Assembly (NCBI GenBank): GCA_902477915.1
Contig: CABSJA010000035.1
Span: 1 to 18,529, forward strand
Reading direction: 5' to 3'
DNA length: 18,529 bases
DNA from: an uncultured Veillonella sp.
GTDB lineage: Bacteria > Bacillota > Negativicutes > Veillonellales > Veillonellaceae
Shown: positions 14,041-18,529 of the stretch, in pieces
How the letters are laid out: every line of letters begins with the position of its first letter
How positions within the stretch are numbered: the first letter of the stretch is position 1
Position numbers and translations under genes: made by a program
Notes under the pieces: model-generated
Databases searched by the model: none
The model's input: only the letters and a program-made list of their open reading frames with translations
Told to the model about the DNA's origin: nothing

Positions 14041-15429
14041 ATGGCAGAGAAACAGCTTTCACAAGCAGCACAGTGGGACCATGAGTTTGTATGGCATCCA
14101 TTTACACAAATGCAAGATTGGTTAGCACAAGAACCAGTAGTAATCGAACGTGGTGAGGGGGTATACCTCATCGATGAGAACGGTAAAAAGTATTATGACG
14201 GTGTATCTTCCTTATGGGTTAACATTCATGGTCATAACCATCCCGTATTAAACCAAGCATTGAAGGAACAAGTGGATAAGATTGCCCATAGTACATTGCT
14301 AGGTCTTGTAAGTCCACCATCTGCACAGTTGTGTAAAGAATTAGTAGAGCTTGCGCCAGAAGGCTTAAATAAAGTATTCTTATCCGATGATGGTAGTACA
14401 GCTATTGAAGTTGCCATTAAGATGGCTTACCAATATCGTCAACTTGTAGGGCAAACAAAGAAAACTAAGTTCATTGCTCTAAATGCAGGCTATCATGGGG
14501 ATACATTAGGCACCGTATCTGTAGGTGGTATTCAATTATTCCACCAAGTATTCCATAATTTATTATTTAAACCTTTGACATTGCCAAGCCCTGGCGTATA
14601 TCGCGACGTAGCAGATCGAGAAAAAGCCTTTGAAGAATCTTTGGCTGAATTAGAGCGCATCCTCAATGAAGAGGGTGACGAAATTACAGCTCTCGTTATG
14701 GAACCATTAGTACAAGCTGCTGCAGGTATGCTTGTAATGCCTCATGGCTATTTGAAACGGGTTCGTGAATTAACTGCGAAACATGACGTATTCCTCATTG
14801 TCGATGAAGTAGCTACAGGCTTTGGTCGTACTGGTAAATTCTTTGCCTGCGAACACGAAGGTGTGGCTCCAGACTTCATGACCTTATCTAAAGGGATTAC
14901 TGGCGGTTATATGCCTCTCGCTGCCACATTGACTACACAACGTGTATTCGATGCCTTCCTCGGCACATTTGAAGAAAAGAAAACCTTCTACCATGGACAC
15001 TCCTATACAGGTAATGCCTTGGCTTGTGCCGTTGCATTAGCTTCGTTGAAAGTATTCCGCGATGAAAAGGTTATCGAAGGATTACCTAAGAAAATTGAGG
15101 CTTTCACCAATGCATTGAAGCCAATTGAAAACTTGAAACATGTTAAAGAGGTTCGTCAACGTGGCCTCATCGTAGGGATCGAACTTGAAAAAGATGTGGC
15201 TACTCATGAAGCATATCGTCCAAATGATGCGGTAGGTGCTAAGGTGGCTATCCTTGCTCGTGAGCAAGGCCTCATCTGCCGTCCAATCGGTGATGTGGTG
15301 ATCCTCATGCCGCCATTGGCGTCCACTGTGGAGCAATTAGAGGATATGGTTCGCATTGTTGGTGAAAGTATCCAACGCGCTACAGAAGAAGAGGGAATCC
15401 TCGAAGATTTACGCCCAATAATTCTATAA
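14041..15429 (+). CDS. bioA: Adenosylmethionine-8-amino-7-oxononanoate aminotransferase
   Basis: PLP-dependent aminotransferase (class III fold) that converts 8-amino-7-oxononanoate to 7,8-diaminopelargonate, the step before BioD. It has 462 residues, longer than E. coli BioA (about 429) and close to Gram-positive BioA. Motifs: FVWHPFTQMQDW near the N-terminus (residues 16-27), DGVSSLWVNIHGHNHP, the YHGDTLGTVSVGG segment, the PLP-binding IVDEVATGFGRTGKFFACEH, and the catalytic K284 in TLSKGITGGYMPL. The ATG follows TGAGGTGA. No terminator or clear promoter was noticed in the 120 bases after bioD, so control is probably shared with bioD; the family signature distinguishes it from the related ornithine and acetylornithine enzymes. 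Confidence 0.95.
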   Translation: MAEKQLSQAAQWDHEFVWHPFTQMQDWLAQEPVVIERGEGVYLIDENGKKYYDGVSSLWVNIHGHNHPVLNQALKEQVDKIAHSTLLGLVSPPSAQLCKELVELAPEGLNKVFLSDDGSTAIEVAIKMAYQYRQLVGQTKKTKFIALNAGYHGDTLGTVSVGGIQLFHQVFHNLLFKPLTLPSPGVYRDVADREKAFEESLAELERILNEEGDEITALVMEPLVQAAAGMLVMPHGYLKRVRELTAKHDVFLIVDEVATGFGRTGKFFACEHEGVAPDFMTLSKGITGGYMPLAATLTTQRVFDAFLGTFEEKKTFYHGHSYTGNALACAVALASLKVFRDEKVIEGLPKKIEAFTNALKPIENLKHVKEVRQRGLIVGIELEKDVATHEAYRPNDAVGAKVAILAREQGLICRPIGDVVILMPPLASTVEQLEDMVRIVGESIQRATEEEGILEDLRPIIL

Positions 15430-15471
15430 CAATTTACGTCTAAGTATTTTATAAAGATTTAAGGTAAACGT

Positions 15472-15533
15472 AAAAGCTATATATGTCATGATTCTACGGT
15501 TCTAGAGTCGGCGGCATATATAGCTTTTTATAT
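15472..15533 (+). terminator. Rho-independent terminator after bioA
   Basis: A 14-bp perfect outer stem (AAAAGCTATATATG at 15472-15485, CATATATAGCTTTT at 15515-15528) encloses a second short stem (GATTCTA / TAGAGTC) and ends in a T-run. The A-rich left side allows use on the opposite strand. The rest of the 216-base gap before the Dcu gene is AT-rich with no firm promoter. Confidence 0.88.
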
Positions 15534-15645
15534 GTTTAGCGTATAATGTTTCGGTAAGTCTTTAAACTATAGACTATACATTGTGAAAATTCGATGATAT
15601 TTTTGCATATCTATGATACTATATACGTATAAAGGAGGTCATCGT

Positions 15646-16986
15646 ATGGACATTTATGTAATTATGCAAGTTATTATTTTATTTGGTGCCATCTTCCTCG
15701 GCGTTCGTCTAGGTGGTATGGGCATCGGTTACGCTGGCGGCCTTGGTGTAGTGTTGTTAAGCCTCGGCATGGGGATGTTCCCAGGGCAGATTCCTTGGGA
15801 TGTAATCCTCATCATCATGTCTGCTATCGCTGCTATTTGTGCTTTACAACTCGCTGGCGGTCTCGATTATTTGGTGCGTATTGCTGAAGGTATTTTGCGT
15901 AAAAATCCTAAGCATATCAACTACTTAGCACCAACAGTTACGTATTTCTTAACGCTATTGGCTGGTACAGGTCATACAGCATTTTCTATGATTCCTGTAA
16001 TTGTAGAGGTGGCAAAAAGTGAAAATATTAAGCCATCTGTACCATTATCCATTGCCGTTGTAGCAAGCCAAATTGGTATTACAGCGAGCCCAGTATCCGC
16101 AGCAGTTGTTGCTATGAGTGGTTTCCTTGAACCATATGGGGTTAACTATCCAACATTGCTTGCCATCTGCATTTCTACTACATTCGTAGCGGTTATGATT
16201 ACGGCATTTATCATGTCTACCTTCGCGAATAATGATTTGTCTTCCGATCCAGTTTACCAAGAACGTCTGGCAGCAGGTCATGTGGCTCCACCTCGTGAAA
16301 AGAGTGCTGATTTCCACTTGAAACCAGGTGCGAAAACTTCTGTATTGATTTTCTTGATTGGTATTATTTGTATCGTATTCTATGCAACTGCCATCTCCAA
16401 GAACATTGGTCTTATTAAACCTGTTATTTTTGGTCGAAATGATGCCATCGTTGGTTTCATGATGGTAATTGCAGCGGCTATTACATTCTTCTGTAAGATT
16501 GATACAGCACAACTTGTTAATACAAGCACATTTAAATCCGGTTTATCCGCATGTGTCTGCGTACTAGGCGTAGCATGGTTGGGCGATACTTTTGTAAAAG
16601 GTCATATTCCTGAAATTAAAGCTCTTGCATCTAGCTTGGTAACAGCATATCCATTCCTATTAGCTGTAGCATTCTTCTTTGCTAGTACATTGTTGTATAG
16701 CCAAGCGGCGACTACACAAGCATTGGTACCAGCTGTAATTCTAGCTCTCGGCATTACGCCAGAGAACCCAGGATCCGTATACATTATTATCGCTTCCTTC
16801 GCAGCCGTATCTGCACTCTTCGTATTGCCTACATACCCAACACTTTTGGGGGCTGTACAAATGGACGATACCGGCTCAACACGAATCGGTAAGCTCGTAT
16901 TTAACCATCCGTTCTTCATCCCTGGTGTACTTGCCATCGCGATTTCAGTAGCACTTGGCTTCGTAGTAGCGCCATTGATGTTGTAA
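15646..16986 (+). CDS. Anaerobic C4-dicarboxylate transporter, Dcu (DcuA/DcuB) family
   Basis: Inner-membrane carrier for fumarate, succinate, malate or aspartate under anaerobic conditions. It has 446 residues, the same as E. coli DcuB, with 10-12 hydrophobic segments. Family landmarks are the N-terminal GVRLGGMGIGYAGGLGV, ALQLAGGLDYLVRIAEGILR, TLLAGTGHTAFSMIPVI, SQIGITASPVSAAVVAMSG, and near the end LPTYPTLLGAVQMDDTGSTRIGK. The ATG at 15646 follows AAAGGAGGT (15631-15639); the reading frame extends upstream to 15613 but lacks another ribosome-binding site. DcuA and DcuB cannot be told apart safely. In a succinate/propionate-forming anaerobe it would serve fumarate-succinate exchange or dicarboxylate uptake. 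It ends before a terminator shared with the convergent regulator. Confidence 0.92.
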   Translation: MDIYVIMQVIILFGAIFLGVRLGGMGIGYAGGLGVVLLSLGMGMFPGQIPWDVILIIMSAIAAICALQLAGGLDYLVRIAEGILRKNPKHINYLAPTVTYFLTLLAGTGHTAFSMIPVIVEVAKSENIKPSVPLSIAVVASQIGITASPVSAAVVAMSGFLEPYGVNYPTLLAICISTTFVAVMITAFIMSTFANNDLSSDPVYQERLAAGHVAPPREKSADFHLKPGAKTSVLIFLIGIICIVFYATAISKNIGLIKPVIFGRNDAIVGFMMVIAAAITFFCKIDTAQLVNTSTFKSGLSACVCVLGVAWLGDTFVKGHIPEIKALASSLVTAYPFLLAVAFFFASTLLYSQAATTQALVPAVILALGITPENPGSVYIIIASFAAVSALFVLPTYPTLLGAVQMDDTGSTRIGKLVFNHPFFIPGVLAIAISVALGFVVAPLML

Positions 16987-17031
16987 TAGGTGAAAGTTAA
17001 ATAAAGCTAATACGAAACATCATAAAATTAC

Positions 17032-17065
17032 AAAAGGACGTAACTCTTAAAGTTACGTCCTTTTT
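17032..17065. terminator. Bidirectional terminator between the Dcu and Fur-family genes
   Basis: A perfect 14-bp stem (AAAAGGACGTAACT at 17032-17045, AGTTACGTCCTTTT at 17051-17064) with a 5-base loop and T-run lies between convergent genes. Confidence 0.95.
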
Positions 17066-17089
17066 CTTGCATTTACTTATAAATTTTTA

Positions 17090-17497
17090 CTAGCCTTTAT
17101 TCTTGCAGTTTTTACAGATCCCCGCAATTTCTAGATGATGTTCTGTCACCGTAAAGCCTGCATCTGTTAGTTCCTGTGGCATTTCTACGACAGGACAGGT
17201 GTGAAGAGGAATCATGGCCCCACATTTAGTACATACTGCATAGTGACGATGCGTATGAGGAGTTATCTCATAATATGCCATATCGCTGCCCATGAGTGTT
17301 GTACGGGTAACAATATCTTTTGTTTCTAATAATTCAAGCGTACGGTAGATGGTAGACATCCATGTGGTGCTACCATCGCCTAATCGCTCTGCAATTTCCA
17401 TAGCAGTAATCGGTTTATCTGTAGTTGTTAATACTGACCAAATGGCTTCGCGCTGTTTGGTCTTTTTTATGCCTTCAGGCCAATTTGTTGTATTCAT
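17090..17497 (-). CDS. Fur-family metal-responsive regulator, probable Zur
   Basis: DNA-binding repressor of 135 residues, standard Fur-family length. The winged helix includes TKQREAIWSVL and the recognition helix STIYRTLELL (about residues 48-57). Structural-zinc cysteines are present as C89-x2-C92 and C128-x2-C131. H81, H83, H85, H99, C101 and HHLEI (120-124) supply candidate sensing ligands. The Cys/His-rich set and the adjacent zinc/manganese-type ABC permease favour a zinc sensor over iron (Fur) or peroxide (PerR), but this is inference. The start at 17497 is chosen because the domain begins about ten residues later. The frame extends to 17566, but its extra 23 residues do not look like the family. 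Confidence 0.88.
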   Translation of the reverse strand: MNTTNWPEGIKKTKQREAIWSVLTTTDKPITAMEIAERLGDGSTTWMSTIYRTLELLETKDIVTRTTLMGSDMAYYEITPHTHRHYAVCTKCGAMIPLHTCPVVEMPQELTDAGFTVTEHHLEIAGICKNCKNKG

Positions 17498-17568
17498 AAC
17501 GCTCTTTCGATTCTGTTTTAATACTAAATATGCTACACAAGTATAGGTAGATAATTTATTTTGCACAG

Positions 17569-17603
17569 GATAGCTGTCTTATTTTGCTAATAGAATAGCT
17601 ATC
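17569..17603. repeat. Inverted repeat between the permease and Fur-family genes
   Basis: GATAGCT (17569-17575) and AGCTATC (17597-17603) form 7-bp arms with a 21-base loop, within the 129-base gap between two minus-strand genes. No T-run follows on the minus strand, so it is not a typical terminator. It could be an operator for the Fur-family gene. Confidence 0.3.
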
Positions 17604-17626
17604 TATATATTGATGATTATCTTTGT

Positions 17627-18437
17627 TTACTTGCTAAATTGCATACGGCGCAGGATGGTTCTGATGTTTTTGATAACTAATACTACGAGTAGTATTGCAA
17701 CCGATGTAAGAGATACAAAACCACCTGGAGCTACGTTGAGATAATAGGATCCGAATAGGCCGATGACCATGGCTAGCAAACTAAATCCAATAGAACAGAG
17801 TAATGTGGTCCTAAATCCTTTTTCTAATTGTAATGCCGATGCTACAGGTAAGGCAATCATAGCACTTAATACGAGAACGCCGACGATTTTAATAGAAATG
17901 GATACGGCTGCAGCCATTAAGATAGCAAAGATATAATTGATAAAATCAACCTTAACACCTGCTACGCGCGCGGCCTCTTCATCATAGGCGATGTAGAGGA
18001 GTGAGTTATATAAGAAATATAAGGTTAAAACAGATAGAATAGTTAGGGCTGCAATGCTAATCATATCTGTAGTGTTTACGGTTAAGATGCTACCGAAGAA
18101 GAACACATTAGCATTAGCTTTCAACTTGCCTGAACTAATTAGCGTAATAGCGGTACCAATACTAAGTGACAAGATGATGGTTAGGATCAAATCGAGATGG
18201 TGGGAGAAGTATTTTCGCAAGAACTCGATGAGGGCACCGCAGATAGCAGTAAAGATGAATGCTCCTAAGATAGGATTGGTATTTGTTAATAAGCCTAATG
18301 TAATACCTGCTAGCGATGCATGGCTCATGGTATCGCCAATCATACTAGAACGGCGTAGAACCATGAAAATACCGATGCATGGACAGAGTAGAGAAATGCA
18401 GATGGCTACGAAGAAGGCATTTTGCATGAAATCATAA

Positions 18438-18445
<8 letters not shown>
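17627..18445 (-). CDS. Zinc/manganese ABC transporter permease (ABC-3 family, ZnuB-like)
   Basis: Membrane permease of a metal-uptake ABC transporter with 272 residues and about eight hydrophobic segments, normal for ZnuB/MntB-type proteins. Family features: GIFMVLRRSSMIGDTMSHASLAG near the N-terminus, which in the family includes the D-x2-SH-A motif, then the DEEAARVAGV segment (cytoplasmic loop contacting the ATPase) and GVLVLSAMIALPVASA. The start at 18445 follows AAGGAGGTG at ideal spacing; the frame stays open upstream through the repeat to the window edge, so an N-terminal fusion cannot be excluded but is unlikely. The ATPase and the solute-binding protein would be expected upstream, outside the window. 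Zinc versus manganese is unresolved; the Fur-family neighbour suggests zinc. Confidence 0.9.

Positions 18446-18529
<84 letters not shown>

Noticed and set aside
16045..16512. Minus-strand open frame within the Dcu carrier gene
   Set aside because: Asn/Cys/Thr-rich translation typical of an antisense shadow of a hydrophobic gene; no start signal.

Overview
The window looks like chromosomal DNA of a low-GC, diderm member of the Firmicutes, most likely Veillonella or a close relative in the Negativicutes. The main clue is an outer-membrane porin with an N-terminal SLH domain (5407-6678), the peptidoglycan-tethered porin type of Negativicutes. An anaerobic nitrate reductase, a Dcu-type C4-dicarboxylate carrier and AT-rich spacers fit this. 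The genus is inferred from protein character, not from a database match.

Layout. 1-4210: the end of narG, then narH, narJ and narI, which overlap one another and are closed by a strong terminator. 4553-7425: two paralogous six-helix, haem-binding ferric-reductase-like membrane proteins flank the SLH porin. All three begin with nearly the same ribosome-binding leader, and the porin has a Fur-box-like sequence over its putative -10. 7631-8836: an MdtG-like MFS exporter. 9032-9916: a LysR regulator, preceded by a TAATTG tandem repeat. 10080-11870, minus strand: a LysE-family amino-acid exporter and a YeiH/UPF0324 membrane protein. 12213-12758: a beta-carbonic anhydrase. 12847-13073: a nested inverted-repeat element with no gene, followed by a candidate BirA operator. 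13168-15429: bioD and bioA. 15646-16986: a Dcu carrier. 17090-18529, minus strand: a Fur-family regulator (probably Zur), a zinc/manganese ABC permease, and the tail of an upstream gene built on a hexanucleotide repeat.

How the genes work together. NarGHI is a quinol:nitrate oxidoreductase and NarJ its assembly chaperone. The two small cytochromes and the porin may form an iron-responsive envelope module. BioD and BioA make biotin precursors for biotin-dependent (de)carboxylases, and carbonic anhydrase interconverts CO2 and bicarbonate for the same kind of chemistry. Dcu moves fumarate, succinate and related acids. The Fur-like protein next to the metal permease suggests zinc homeostasis.

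Most genes belong to well-known families. The less ordinary material lies in the spacers (nested inverted repeat, two simple-sequence repeats, a Fur-like and a BirA-like site) and in the cytochrome-porin-cytochrome arrangement. No tRNA, rRNA, CRISPR array, transposase or phage gene was seen.
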